Part shown: piece after piece, positions 1-10,469 of the stretch
Layout: each line of letters opens with the position of its first letter
Numbering within the stretch: position 1 is the first letter of the stretch
Assembly (NCBI GenBank): GCA_002699025.1
Contig: PABA01000187.1
Coordinates: 1-46,334, forward strand
Direction: 5' to 3'
From: Sandaracinus sp.
Lineage (GTDB): Bacteria; Myxococcota_A; Polyangia; Polyangiales; Houyiibacteriaceae
DNA length: 46,334 nucleotides
The notes under the pieces: model-generated
The model's database searches: none
Told to the model about the DNA's origin: nothing
The model's input: the letters and a program-made list of their open reading frames with translations, nothing else
Position numbers and translations under genes: made by a program

Positions 1-60
1 CCCCGCCCCGCCCGACCCCGCCCCGCCCGACCGCGCCCCGCCCGACCGCCGCCCCGCCCG
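1..60. repeat. 15-bp tandem repeat, four units, reading as Pro-rich coding sequence
   Basis: Four consecutive 15-bp units rich in CCCCG and CCCGA run from the window edge to position 60. Read in the frame of the kinase gene that follows, they give a five-residue PPRPT-type repeat, and no stop codon lies between the window edge and the GTG at 84. The array is therefore probably the coding sequence of a Pro-rich N-terminal extension of that kinase rather than a promoter. Confidence 0.7.
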
Positions 61-83
61 GCAGGCGCCCGCTCGAGCCCCGG

Positions 84-2114
<2,031 letters not shown>

Positions 2115-2251
2115 GGGGCCGCGCCCTCTGCGGTCGAGCGGAGGAGCCCGGGCCGCTTCGCCCCGCGTTCGGCGGCCCGCTCCGCGATGTCCGAAGGCGG
2201 GGACGGCCCACCGCTTGGTGGAACAGGTTCTCTGAGGCTATCCTCCGCCCG

Positions 2252-3043
2252 ATGGCGTGTGCGGAGAGTCTTGGCGCACCCGAAGACAGGCCCACCTCGC
2301 GCCGACGAACGGCGACCGGCAGCCCGGCAGCCCTCGTCCTCGGCGCGACCCTGCTGAGCCTCCTCGGCCTCGCCACGCCCCCGGCGAGCGCGCAGACCCG
2401 GGACGCGACGCGGGAGCGCGCCCGGCAGGCCTACCAGGCCGGGCTCGAGGCCGCCGAGCAGGGGCTCTGGGCGGACGCGCTGGAGCAGTTCGAGGAGGCC
2501 TACGCGCTCACCGGCAGCCCGGTCGCCCTCCAGAACGTCGGGCTCGTCCTGCGCTCGCTGGGGCGGCACCGGGAGGCGCGGGACGTCTTCGCGCGCCTCG
2601 TGCGCGAGCACCCCGACGATCCGAGCACGGAGGAGAACACCCGGCTGCGGGACGAGCAGGCGGCGCGCGTGGCCGTGCTGACGCTGGTCGGGCTCGATCC
2701 GGAGGCGCCCCATCGGGTTCGGCTCGACGGCGAGGTGCGGGCCGAGGCGGCGGAGGGGCCGGAGCTCGAGGTCGAGGCCGACCCGGGGCGGCGCGTGCTC
2801 ATCGTCGACCGGGAAGGGTACCGGCCCTACGAGTGGGCGGGCGTGCTCGAGGACGGCGAGCGTCAGCGCCTCCGCGTCACCTTGGAGGCGATGGAGATGC
2901 CCGACGATCGCCGCCGCGTGCGCCGCGCGCTCATCACCGTGGGCACGATCCTGCTCGTGGGGGCCGCCGCGCTGGCCACGGGGCTCGTGCTGCGAAACCG
3001 CTCCCAGCTGGACCCCGAGACGTCGAATGTCCGCGCGCTCTGA
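2252..3043 (+). CDS. Exported TPR protein with PEGA-like domain and C-terminal membrane helix
   Basis: A 263-residue protein beginning at ATG 2252. It has an Arg-rich n-region, a hydrophobic stretch (about 25-42) and an ASA cleavage-like site near residue 47. Residues about 52-125 look like TPR helices, with the pattern ARQAYQAGLEAAEQGLWADA. A beta-rich PEGA-like section follows (about 145-205, with VDREGYRPY), then a transmembrane helix at about 226-248 and a short polar tail. Proteins of this layout commonly sit beside PEGA kinases in myxobacteria and are thought to act in the envelope. Its last 17 nt overlap the next gene, which suggests translational coupling. The function beyond a scaffold or binding role is unknown. 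Confidence 0.8.
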   Translation: MACAESLGAPEDRPTSRRRTATGSPAALVLGATLLSLLGLATPPASAQTRDATRERARQAYQAGLEAAEQGLWADALEQFEEAYALTGSPVALQNVGLVLRSLGRHREARDVFARLVREHPDDPSTEENTRLRDEQAARVAVLTLVGLDPEAPHRVRLDGEVRAEAAEGPELEVEADPGRRVLIVDREGYRPYEWAGVLEDGERQRLRVTLEAMEMPDDRRRVRRALITVGTILLVGAAALATGLVLRNRSQLDPETSNVRAL

Positions 3044-3734
3044 GCTCCTCGCCCTCTGCGGCCTCGCGCTGGTCGCCGCGGCGTGCAACGACACGGCGGT
3101 GCTCGAGGGCGAGCTCGTCTTCCCGGCGGAGATGGGCACGCCCTGGGTGAACGTGCAGGTGCAGCGTTCGAGCGCGCCCTTCACGGACGACTGGGGCGGG
3201 GGCACGAACCTCGCGCCCCATCGCCTCGCCTCCGGGGACACGGTCTATCGGTTCAGCCTCGAGACCCAGGAGCCCGACGCGGACGTCCACTTGCGCCTGC
3301 GCGGCTGTCTCGAGCCCGACTGCAGCGCGGTGCTCGGGGATGGCAACCCGGACCCCCAGTCCGAGATCCGCTTCGTGCTCGAGAGCCCCTTCTACGTGCA
3401 GACCCGCGACCCGGCGCCGACGCGCTGGCGCGCCACCATCGACGCCTTGCCCCGCTGCGTGAGCTGCACGGAGGGGAGCTGCCCGGGGGGCTTCACCTGC
3501 CGTGAGGGCGCCTGCTACGACGCCGACGGAATCTGCCTCGGCACCGAGCCGAGCCTGGCGATCCCCCAGACGAGCTGCCGGCGCGTCGAGCCGGCGAGGG
3601 TCGGGGAGCAGCTCGACGCCGCGGACCCGACCTGGGAGTGCGTCGTCGACGCCTGCGGCATCGCCGGCTGCTTCGACGGGGACGCGCCCGGCGGATACTG
3701 CAACGCATCGGGAGTGCACTTCTGTGCCGAGTGA
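3027..3734 (+). CDS. Hypothetical Cys-containing lipoprotein
   Basis: A 235-residue lipoprotein precursor. The N-terminus MSARSELLALCGLALVAAAC ends in a lipobox with Cys20 as the lipidation site, so the mature protein should be membrane-anchored and exported. The mid-region is beta-rich and includes a 'VHLRLRGCLEPDC' segment. The C-terminal third is rich in paired cysteines (CVSCTEGSCPGGFTC and later pairs), which would form disulfides after export. I recognise no catalytic motif. ATG 3027 lies inside the previous gene, and the stop at 3732-3734 overlaps the start of the next kinase, so it sits in the middle of the coupled operon. It may be a sensor or ligand-binding partner for the kinases; that is inference. 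Confidence 0.75.
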   Translation: MSARSELLALCGLALVAAACNDTAVLEGELVFPAEMGTPWVNVQVQRSSAPFTDDWGGGTNLAPHRLASGDTVYRFSLETQEPDADVHLRLRGCLEPDCSAVLGDGNPDPQSEIRFVLESPFYVQTRDPAPTRWRATIDALPRCVSCTEGSCPGGFTCREGACYDADGICLGTEPSLAIPQTSCRRVEPARVGEQLDAADPTWECVVDACGIAGCFDGDAPGGYCNASGVHFCAE

Positions 3735-5634
3735 GCTCGCCGCGAGCCAGGCCCCCTCGCGCCTCCGCCTCGGGCGCTACGAGACCTTCTTCCGCATCGC
3801 GAGCGGCGGCATGGCGGAGGTGCACGCGGCGCGCATGATCGGCGAGGCGGGTTTCCAGAAGGTCGTCGCCATCAAGCGCATGCTGCCGACGCTGGCGCAG
3901 TCGGAGCGCTTCGTGGAGATGTTCCTCGACGAGGCGCGGATCGCGGCGGCCATCGAGTCGCCGCACGTCGTGCAGACGCTCGACCTCGGCAAGGCCGAGG
4001 ACGGCTCCCTCTACATCGTGATGGAGCTCGTGGTCGGCGCCTCGGTCGGCAAGCTGCTGGCGGAGGCGGCGCGGGCGCAGGAGCCGTGGGACCCGCGCGT
4101 GGCCATGGGGATCGTCGCCCAGGCCGCCCGCGGGCTGCACGACGCCCACGAGGCCACGACGCCGCTCGGGGACCGGCTCGACCTCGTCCATCGGGACGTC
4201 TCGCCGCAGAACATCCTGGTCCGGCGCTCCGGGCGCGTGCAGATCACCGACTTCGGGGTCGCCAAGGCCATGCACCGCGCGACGCACACGCGCACGGGCG
4301 AGACCAAGGGCAAGCTCTCCTACTTCGCCCCGGAGCAGGCGCGCGCGGGGGCGGTCGACCGGCGCACGGACATCTTCGCGCTGGGCATCGTCGCCTGGGA
4401 GCTGCTCGCCGGGCGGCGCCTCTTCCGCTCCGACAACCCGCTCGACACGCTCCGGCGGGTCACCGAGGAGCCCATCCCTCGGCCCACGGCGCTGCGCCTC
4501 GACCTCCCCGCCGAGCTCGACGCGATCGTCATGCGCTGCCTCGAGCGGGACCCGGCGGCGCGCTTCCAGACGGCGCGCGAGCTGGCCGAGGCGATCGAGG
4601 GGGCCACGCCGGCGCCGGCGTCCCGGGAGGAGGTCGCCGAGCTGGTCGAGCGCCTGGTCGGCGATTCGCTGGATGCGCTCCGCGATCGGCTCCGGTCGTC
4701 GCTCCGCTCCGAGGGGGCGCCGCCCGGCGGCGACGTCGTCGAGGAGGAGGCCACCGTCATCTCCGACTCCGGCTGGTCCGCCCTGAGCCTCCGGGAGGCC
4801 ACGGACACGGGCGTGCGCGCGGTGGGGGAGGCCGACGCAGCGCGCGCGACGGTCTCCACGCCGGCGCCGGTCCCGCCGGTGCCCGCGTCTCCGGCGGCCG
4901 CGCCCTCCACGCCGGCGCCGGTCCCGCCGGTGCCCGCGTCTCCGGCGGCCGCGCCCTCCACGCCGGCGCCGACGCTTCCGAGCGAGCCCGCGCGCGAGGA
5001 GCGCGGGGGCGGCCGGCGCCTGGCGATCGCCGCGATCCTCGCGCTCGCCGTGCTCGGCGGCGCGGGGGCGGCGCTCTGGTCGGCCGACGCGGGCGACGAC
5101 CCGGCCGCGCCGGCGGCGTCGCCGGCGACCGAGGCCGTCTCGCCCGAGAACGCGGCGGCCCCCCCGCCCGTCGAGGCGAGCGAGGGCGCCGTGGACCCGG
5201 CGGGCGAGGCGACGGAAGAGGCCGAGGCGGCGGAGCCGAGCCCGGGCGACCAGGCGCCGCGCCCGCGCGCGACGAGGCGGGCGGAGGCGCGGTCGAGCGA
5301 CCGGGCCGAGCGCGAGGCCCGCGCTCCTGCGCCGAGTGACGAGGCCGCGGCCGCCTCGCCCGACGCGCTCGCCGGCGGCGTGGAGCGGGGCGCGGAGGCC
5401 GCGCCGGCGGCCCGCTCGCCTCGCCGTCCGGCGCCCTCCGCGCCGTCCAGCTCCCCGAGGGCGACGTCCATGGGCACGACCTCCATGAGCGCGCCGTCCA
5501 GCAGCGCGCCGTCCAGCAGCGCGCCGTCCACCCGCGCGCCCTCGCCCGAGCCGCCTCCCGCGGAGGCCGCCCCGGCGCCGACCATGCGCGGCCCCCTGAA
5601 CTCCCTCGACGCCTTCGATCGAAGCGTCGAGTGA
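3724..5634 (+). CDS. Hanks-type Ser/Thr protein kinase, second of the operon, with transmembrane segment and low-complexity tail
   Basis: A 636-residue membrane kinase. The kinase domain spans about residues 17-290, with SGGMAE (28-32), VAIK Lys51, HRDVSPQN (156-163), DFGVAK (176-181) and FAPEQ (201-205), so all catalytic residues are intact. A Pro/Ala linker carries a 17-residue tandem repeat (378-416), and one transmembrane helix lies at about 430-452. The tail is low-complexity Ala/Pro/Ser with several APSSS units and, unlike the first kinase, has no recognisable PEGA domain. I chose GTG 3724 because it is the only in-frame start just before the domain and it overlaps the previous stop by 11 nt. 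The gene ends in a 4-nt GTGA overlap with the next one. Two kinases in one coupled unit could form a relay or a heterodimer; this is inference. Confidence 0.92.
   Translation: MPSELAASQAPSRLRLGRYETFFRIASGGMAEVHAARMIGEAGFQKVVAIKRMLPTLAQSERFVEMFLDEARIAAAIESPHVVQTLDLGKAEDGSLYIVMELVVGASVGKLLAEAARAQEPWDPRVAMGIVAQAARGLHDAHEATTPLGDRLDLVHRDVSPQNILVRRSGRVQITDFGVAKAMHRATHTRTGETKGKLSYFAPEQARAGAVDRRTDIFALGIVAWELLAGRRLFRSDNPLDTLRRVTEEPIPRPTALRLDLPAELDAIVMRCLERDPAARFQTARELAEAIEGATPAPASREEVAELVERLVGDSLDALRDRLRSSLRSEGAPPGGDVVEEEATVISDSGWSALSLREATDTGVRAVGEADAARATVSTPAPVPPVPASPAAAPSTPAPVPPVPASPAAAPSTPAPTLPSEPAREERGGGRRLAIAAILALAVLGGAGAALWSADAGDDPAAPAASPATEAVSPENAAAPPPVEASEGAVDPAGEATEEAEAAEPSPGDQAPRPRATRRAEARSSDRAEREARAPAPSDEAAAASPDALAGGVERGAEAAPAARSPRRPAPSAPSSSPRATSMGTTSMSAPSSSAPSSSAPSTRAPSPEPPPAEAAPAPTMRGPLNSLDAFDRSVE
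4855..4971 (+). repeat. In-frame 51-bp tandem repeat inside the second kinase gene (2.3 copies)
   Basis: Two identical 51-bp units (4855-4905 and 4906-4956) are followed by a 15-bp partial third copy. They encode STPAPVPPVPASPAAAP twice in the linker between the kinase domain and the membrane helix. Because the copies are identical at the DNA level, the duplication looks recent. Linker length may therefore vary between strains. Confidence 0.9.
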
Positions 5635-8303
5635 GCCTCCCCCCGACTTCGAGCTTCACCGTGCGACTTTCCATCCTCCTCTCCTCGCTCGCGGCTCTCC
5701 TACTCGCCGCCTGCCCGAGCACCCCCGACCACTCCCTGCGCGTCGACCTCGTCACGGACTACGCGCCCGGCGTCGAGGCGGCCCGCGCCCTCGTCCAGCT
5801 GGACGGTGGTGAGGCGCAGGAGGTCGACCTCTCCCGCCGCGACGCCGCCGAGCTCACGACCGGGGTCCCGGTCGCCCAGTTCGACGACCTGGCGGCCGGC
5901 GTCCACGAGGTGGTCGTCGAGCTGCAGGACGGCGCCCGCGCCCGCGTCGGCCGGCTGCGCATCATGACCGTCGTGCGCGGACGGACGGTCGTGCCGGCCA
6001 TCATCGCCCGCTCCTGCGAGGAGCTGAGCTGCCCGCCCCCGTCCGATCCCGAGCGCACCGAGTGCTTCGGCGTGCGCTGCGTGCCCCCCGAGTGCACGGA
6101 CGGCTCGGAGGAGTGCGGCGGCGACCAGTGCGAGGTCGACGCGGACTGCCCCGCCTCCGGGTCCACCTGCGCCGTCGCGCGCTGCGCCGAGGTGGCCGGC
6201 GTGCGCCTCTGCCTCGAGGAGGAGCGCGAGGGCGCCTGCGGGGCCGACGAGGTCTGCGCGGCGACGGGCTGCGAGCCGCGCCCGGAGCCGGGGGACGACG
6301 GCGGCCTGGGCGACGACGCGGGCGTGCCCATGGATGACGCCGGCGCGCCCGCCGATGGCGGCGTGGACGACGGCGGGACCTGCATGGAGGGCGCGCCCTG
6401 CGAGGGCGAGGCCGGGAGCTGCCAGCGCGGCCGGACCACTTGCGAGGGCGGGGTCGCCCGCTGCGTGGCCGACGGGCCGCTCGACTCCGGGACGACCTGC
6501 CGCGCGGCGACCGGGCCCTGCGACGTCGCGGAGGTCTGCGACGGGAGCTCGCTCGCGTGCCCCGCCGACGGATCGGCGCCGGTCGGTCAGACCTGCGCGC
6601 TCCCAGACGGCGGGGAGGGCTTCTGCGACGAGAGCGGGAGCTGCAGCGACGACTGCACGCCGGGCGCCGTCTGCGACGCCGGCCCCTGCGCCCTCGGCCG
6701 GGTGAGCTGCGCCGGCGGCGTGCCCGCGTGTGTGCCGGACACGCCGAAGGATCGGGGCACGCTCTGCCGCGCGAGCGCGTCCGGCTGCGACGCCGCCGAG
6801 CGGTGCGACGGGAGCTCGCTCGAGTGCCCGGAGGACGTGCCGGCGGACGCCGGGACCCCCTGCCGCGCCGCGGCCGGCCAGTGCGACGTGGCCGAGAGCT
6901 GCACGGGGAGCGCCTTCGAGTGCCCCATGGACGCCTTCGCGCCGACCGGAACCGCCTGCACCGTGGGCGGGGAGGAGGGCGCGTGCGTCGGCGGGACCTG
7001 CACGACGGCCTGCGTGCCGGGCGCCGCCTGCGACACGGGGAACCCCTGCGAGGTCGGCGAGATCGAGTGCTCGACGGGCTCGCCCCGCTGCGTGGCGACC
7101 GGGACGCGCCCGGACGACTTCGTCTGCGGCACGCCGACGGAGGGCCCTTGGGGGAGCTGCGGCGGCTTCGGCGGGGACTGCGACACGACCGGCACCCAGT
7201 CGCGCACCGTGACCGAGCGCGTCTGCGATGCCGGCACGTGCGTCAGTCGCGCGACGATGGAGACGCGCGGCTGCTCGCGGACCACCGATGGCGACCCCTG
7301 CGGCATGACCTCGACCGGCGCCTGGAGCACCTGCGGCGGCTTCGACGGCACCTGCGGCGAGGCCGGGACCCAGTCGCGGACCATCACCGACTTCGTCTGC
7401 GGGAGCGGGAGCTGTCAGACCGCGCCGCGGATGGAGACGCGGGCCTGCTCGCGGGACACGGACGGCGTGAGCTGCGGGACGGACGGCTGCGGTGGCTGGG
7501 GGAGCTGCGGCGGCTTCACCGGCTTCTGCGACGAGACCGGCACCCAGTCGCGGACCTGCACGAGCTTCGCGTGCTCCGCGGGGAGCTGCGATTCGTCGTC
7601 GTTCCTGGACACGCGCGCCTGCAGCCGCTCCCGGGACGGCCAGAGCTGCGGGACGACGATGACGAGCGCCTGGGGCACCTGCGGGGGCTACTCGGGCACC
7701 TGCGACGAGTCGGGGACGCAGTCGCGGACGGTGACGACCTACAGCTGCGCGAGCGATAGCTGCCGCTCGTCGACGGAGACGGATGTCCGGGAGTGCTTCC
7801 GGGACACGGACGGCGTCTCCTGCGGGATGACGATGACGAGCGCCTGGGGGAGCTGCGGCGGCTTCACCGAGTTCTGCGACGAGTCGGGGACGCAGTCGCG
7901 GACGGTGACCGAGTACGAGTGCGTCGCCGGGGGCTGCGATCCCTCCGTCACCATGGAGTCGCGCGCCTGCAGCCGCTCGAGGGACGGCCAGAGCTGCGGG
8001 ACGACGATGACGAGCGCCTGGGGCCCCTGCGGCGGCTTCACGAGCGACTGCGACCAGTCGGGGACGCAGACCCGGACCGTGACGACCTACAGCTGCGGCA
8101 GCGACAGCTGCCAGTCGTCCGTGGAGGTCGAGAGCCGGTCCTGCACGCGGAACACGGAAGACGATCCCTGCGGCGGCGGGCTCGGCGACTGTGGTCAGCC
8201 CGGGTCCTGCAGCAGCGGCGTGTGCCAGGGCGCGGGCTGCCCGGATGGGCAGATCTGCGTCTGCATCGGCCAGTGCGGCCGCCCGGGGGACGATTGCGAA
8301 TGA
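5631..8303 (+). CDS. Large Cys-rich lipoprotein with disintegrin-like and thrombospondin type-1-like repeats
   Basis: An 890-residue surface lipoprotein precursor. The signal peptide ends in LLLAAC, giving a lipidated Cys near residue 28; an internal GTG about 10 codons in is an alternative start. Residues about 60-130 form a beta-rich N-domain, followed by Cys clusters and an Asp-rich linker. Residues about 284-444 hold three disintegrin-like units with the pattern CDVAEVCDGSSLACPAD. Residues about 504-844 hold six repeats of about 58 residues of the form WGSCGGF...C...GTQSRT...C, a thrombospondin type-1-like pattern. The combination resembles the adhesive parts of animal ADAMTS proteins, here without a protease domain. 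GTG 5631 overlaps the kinase stop by 4 nt. Adhesion or ligand binding at the cell surface is inferred. Confidence 0.85.
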   Translation: MSLPPTSSFTVRLSILLSSLAALLLAACPSTPDHSLRVDLVTDYAPGVEAARALVQLDGGEAQEVDLSRRDAAELTTGVPVAQFDDLAAGVHEVVVELQDGARARVGRLRIMTVVRGRTVVPAIIARSCEELSCPPPSDPERTECFGVRCVPPECTDGSEECGGDQCEVDADCPASGSTCAVARCAEVAGVRLCLEEEREGACGADEVCAATGCEPRPEPGDDGGLGDDAGVPMDDAGAPADGGVDDGGTCMEGAPCEGEAGSCQRGRTTCEGGVARCVADGPLDSGTTCRAATGPCDVAEVCDGSSLACPADGSAPVGQTCALPDGGEGFCDESGSCSDDCTPGAVCDAGPCALGRVSCAGGVPACVPDTPKDRGTLCRASASGCDAAERCDGSSLECPEDVPADAGTPCRAAAGQCDVAESCTGSAFECPMDAFAPTGTACTVGGEEGACVGGTCTTACVPGAACDTGNPCEVGEIECSTGSPRCVATGTRPDDFVCGTPTEGPWGSCGGFGGDCDTTGTQSRTVTERVCDAGTCVSRATMETRGCSRTTDGDPCGMTSTGAWSTCGGFDGTCGEAGTQSRTITDFVCGSGSCQTAPRMETRACSRDTDGVSCGTDGCGGWGSCGGFTGFCDETGTQSRTCTSFACSAGSCDSSSFLDTRACSRSRDGQSCGTTMTSAWGTCGGYSGTCDESGTQSRTVTTYSCASDSCRSSTETDVRECFRDTDGVSCGMTMTSAWGSCGGFTEFCDESGTQSRTVTEYECVAGGCDPSVTMESRACSRSRDGQSCGTTMTSAWGPCGGFTSDCDQSGTQTRTVTTYSCGSDSCQSSVEVESRSCTRNTEDDPCGGGLGDCGQPGSCSSGVCQGAGCPDGQICVCIGQCGRPGDDCE
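7141..8160 (+). repeat. Six in-frame repeats of about 174-177 bp encoding TSP1-like modules
   Basis: Six modules begin at the Trp codons near 7147, 7324, 7498, 7671, 7845 and 8019. The last three modules are especially alike in DNA: a block around GACGATGACGAGCGCCTGGG recurs almost unchanged before each of them. This points to recent expansion by duplication or recombination, so copy number may differ between strains. Confidence 0.85.
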
Positions 8304-9589
8304 TGCGCTTCGGTTTCGCTTCGGTGCTCGCCCTCGCCCTCGCATGCGCGAGCGGCACGAGCCCCATCGATCCCGGCGGCCGGCGCGACGCCGCCGTGCC
8401 CGACGCGGGGCCGCCGGACGCGGGCCCGCCGGACGGCGACGGCGACGGCGTGGAGGACGCGCTCGACTGCGCGCCCATGGACCCGGGCGTCGGGCGGAGC
8501 GCCGAGCGCGCCTGCGAGGGGGAGTGCGGGGCGGGCCTCGAGCGTTGCACCGACGGCACCTGGGAGGCGTGCGACGCGCCGAGCGGCGCCGAGTGCGAGT
8601 GCATGCCGGGCGCGAGCCGGCGCGTGCCCTGCGAGCGCTGCGGCACGCGCGCCCAGAGCTGCGGCCCCGACGGAGTCTGGGCCGACGCCGGCGGCTGCGA
8701 GGACCAGGGCGTCTGCGCCCCCGGCGCCCTCGAGAGCGACGAGAGCGTCGAGTGCGCGGGGAGCGGCGCGCTCACGCGCGAGTGCGCCGAGACCTGCGAA
8801 TGGGGCGAGCCGGTCTGCGACGCCGGGCCCACCCGCCTCTGGGTCTACCCGAGCGGCGGCAGCGCCTGGCAGCGGCGGAGCTGGGACCCGGCCGGCCCCT
8901 TCGCGCCGCGCGCGCCCATCCTCGCGGCCTTCTCCATCGACGACGAGCGCGAGGCCTACGTGCTCACGGCCTCGACCTTCCACGTGCTCGCGCTCACGGG
9001 CGCCGAGCCGAGCTGGGTGCGGACGGGGCCCCTCGACGGGACGGGCCAGCTGCCGGAGCTCGCCGGGGCGGGCGCCGCGCCCCTCTTCGCCTGGTCGCTG
9101 AACCTCTCGTTCTTCGAGGACGACGACCCCGAGACGCCGGCCGGCGATCGACGCTACGAGGACGTGGTCGTGGTCGCGGAGGTCGGCGGCGCGGCGCGCA
9201 CCTTCCTCTACCGCTACGACGCCATGACGCGGCGCTTCACGTTCGAGGGGGACAGCCCGGGCGGGGACGCCTGCTGCGACTGGGAGGGCGATCCGGGCGT
9301 GACGGCCCCGTCGCCGCTCGCCGTGCGGGCGCAGTGGGTCGACACGGAGAACCTCGACCGCTGGAGCGACACCTGCCCGGCGGGGACCGAGCCCGGGGAC
9401 TTCGGCATCATCCCGAGCATCCTCGACACGGGCGAGGTCGGGGTGCAGCCGCTCTGCACCGGGCTCCTCTTCGCCGAGCGCGTCCCCCTCGCCAGCTTCG
9501 GGCCCTTCGCGGCGAGCGACGCACCGACGGCCGGCGACGTGGCCGCGACCTTCTGGGCGTCCGGCCTCTACGTGCTCCGCGCGGAGTGA
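8300..9589 (+). CDS. Lipoprotein with Asp-rich MopE-like metal-binding segment
   Basis: A 429-residue exported protein. The signal sequence (MMRFGFASVLALALAC) ends at a plausible but not ideal lipobox. Just after it come repeated PDAGPPDAG motifs and DGDGDGVEDALDC, an Asp-rich calcium-binding-type pattern typical of MopE-like proteins of myxobacteria. A Cys-rich section follows (about 70-180), then a Cys-poor domain of about 240 residues with a repeated beta pattern (LWVYPSGGSAWQRRSW, YVLTASTFHVLAL) that could be a propeller or lectin-like fold. I do not recognise the family of that domain. ATG 8300 overlaps the previous TGA by 3 nt, making this the last gene of the coupled operon. Confidence 0.78.
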   Translation: MMRFGFASVLALALACASGTSPIDPGGRRDAAVPDAGPPDAGPPDGDGDGVEDALDCAPMDPGVGRSAERACEGECGAGLERCTDGTWEACDAPSGAECECMPGASRRVPCERCGTRAQSCGPDGVWADAGGCEDQGVCAPGALESDESVECAGSGALTRECAETCEWGEPVCDAGPTRLWVYPSGGSAWQRRSWDPAGPFAPRAPILAAFSIDDEREAYVLTASTFHVLALTGAEPSWVRTGPLDGTGQLPELAGAGAAPLFAWSLNLSFFEDDDPETPAGDRRYEDVVVVAEVGGAARTFLYRYDAMTRRFTFEGDSPGGDACCDWEGDPGVTAPSPLAVRAQWVDTENLDRWSDTCPAGTEPGDFGIIPSILDTGEVGVQPLCTGLLFAERVPLASFGPFAASDAPTAGDVAATFWASGLYVLRAE

Positions 9590-9823
9590 CGCGGCGAAGC
9601 GCCGGCCCCCACGAGCCATCACGCGGCGTGACGATCGGGCGAGGTCTCGCGGTGGATTCTCGCGGAACGAGGAGCATCGGCCGCGCTCCCGCGAGTGGAG
9701 CTCTGCGACGGGCCCGGGGGATCTCGAGGGCGCTTCGACGGTGACGGTTCCCGGCCCAGGGGATCTCGCGCGCCGCCCGGCGTATCCTCGCCTGTCCGCG
9801 TGCGCGGACGGTCGGAGGACGAG

Positions 9824-10339
9824 ATGGCGAGTCATCTGAGCGAGATGGAGAACGAGGCGCTGATCGTGATCGGTCGGCCCGTGAAGACCGAGTTCGAGAG
9901 CGTCGAGCAGATCGAGGCGGCGGCCAGCGCCGCGGACGAGCTGGCGCGGAAGCTGAAGCTGCCCCTCGGCCTCGTGTACTGCGGCACGACGATCAACTGG
10001 CCCGACGACTTCGAGTACACGCCCTGCCTCGTCGGCCTGGTCACGCACGTCTACTACGGGGACGACGAGGCCGAGCCGGGGCCGCTCCCGGCGGCGGCCA
10101 TGGCCGAGCGCACGATCCCGGACGAATTCTGGGCGGCCATGAAGGAGCTCGGCCTCGAGCTCGAGGGCGAGACCGGCACCTACCTGGCCGTCGCCGGCTG
10201 GACCTGGGCGGACATCAGCGGCCCGGACGGCGAGCGCATCGTCGGCGTCTCCGCCGAGGACGACGGCTACACGCGCCTCGACGGGAACGACGCGGTGATG
10301 AAGGGCGAGGGCCTGACGATCCGCGCCTCCTACTGCTGA
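9824..10339 (+). CDS. Hypothetical protein, 171 residues
   Basis: A small acidic soluble protein with no signal peptide and no membrane helix. The start ATG 9824 is supported by a GGAGG ribosome-binding site at 9814-9818, five bases upstream. An in-frame extension to 9695 has no such site and reads as low-complexity sequence. The protein has a mixed alpha/beta character (ENEALIVIGRPVKTEFESVE, LGLVYCGTTINWPDDFEYTP) and ends in Cys. I recognise no family. The upstream stretch 9590-9823 has no gene and no motif I can name. The gene faces the minus-strand hydrolase gene and is not part of the preceding operon by spacing. Confidence 0.75.
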   Translation: MASHLSEMENEALIVIGRPVKTEFESVEQIEAAASAADELARKLKLPLGLVYCGTTINWPDDFEYTPCLVGLVTHVYYGDDEAEPGPLPAAAMAERTIPDEFWAAMKELGLELEGETGTYLAVAGWTWADISGPDGERIVGVSAEDDGYTRLDGNDAVMKGEGLTIRASYC

Positions 10340-10469
10340 GCAGCGCGCGAGACGGGACGAGCCGGCGCGCCGTCGCGGGGCCCGGCCTCGGGGCGCCGAG
10401 CCGGGACCCCTCGCGGCAGCGAGGATCGCCCCCGCGGGTCGGCGGTCCGGCTCCGTTGCGCTGCGCGCC

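Noticed and set aside
5700-8345. 881-residue minus-strand frame opposite the TSP1-like gene
   Set aside because: It is antisense to a gene with clear signal peptide and repeats; its composition is Ala/Arg/Gly-rich without any domain.
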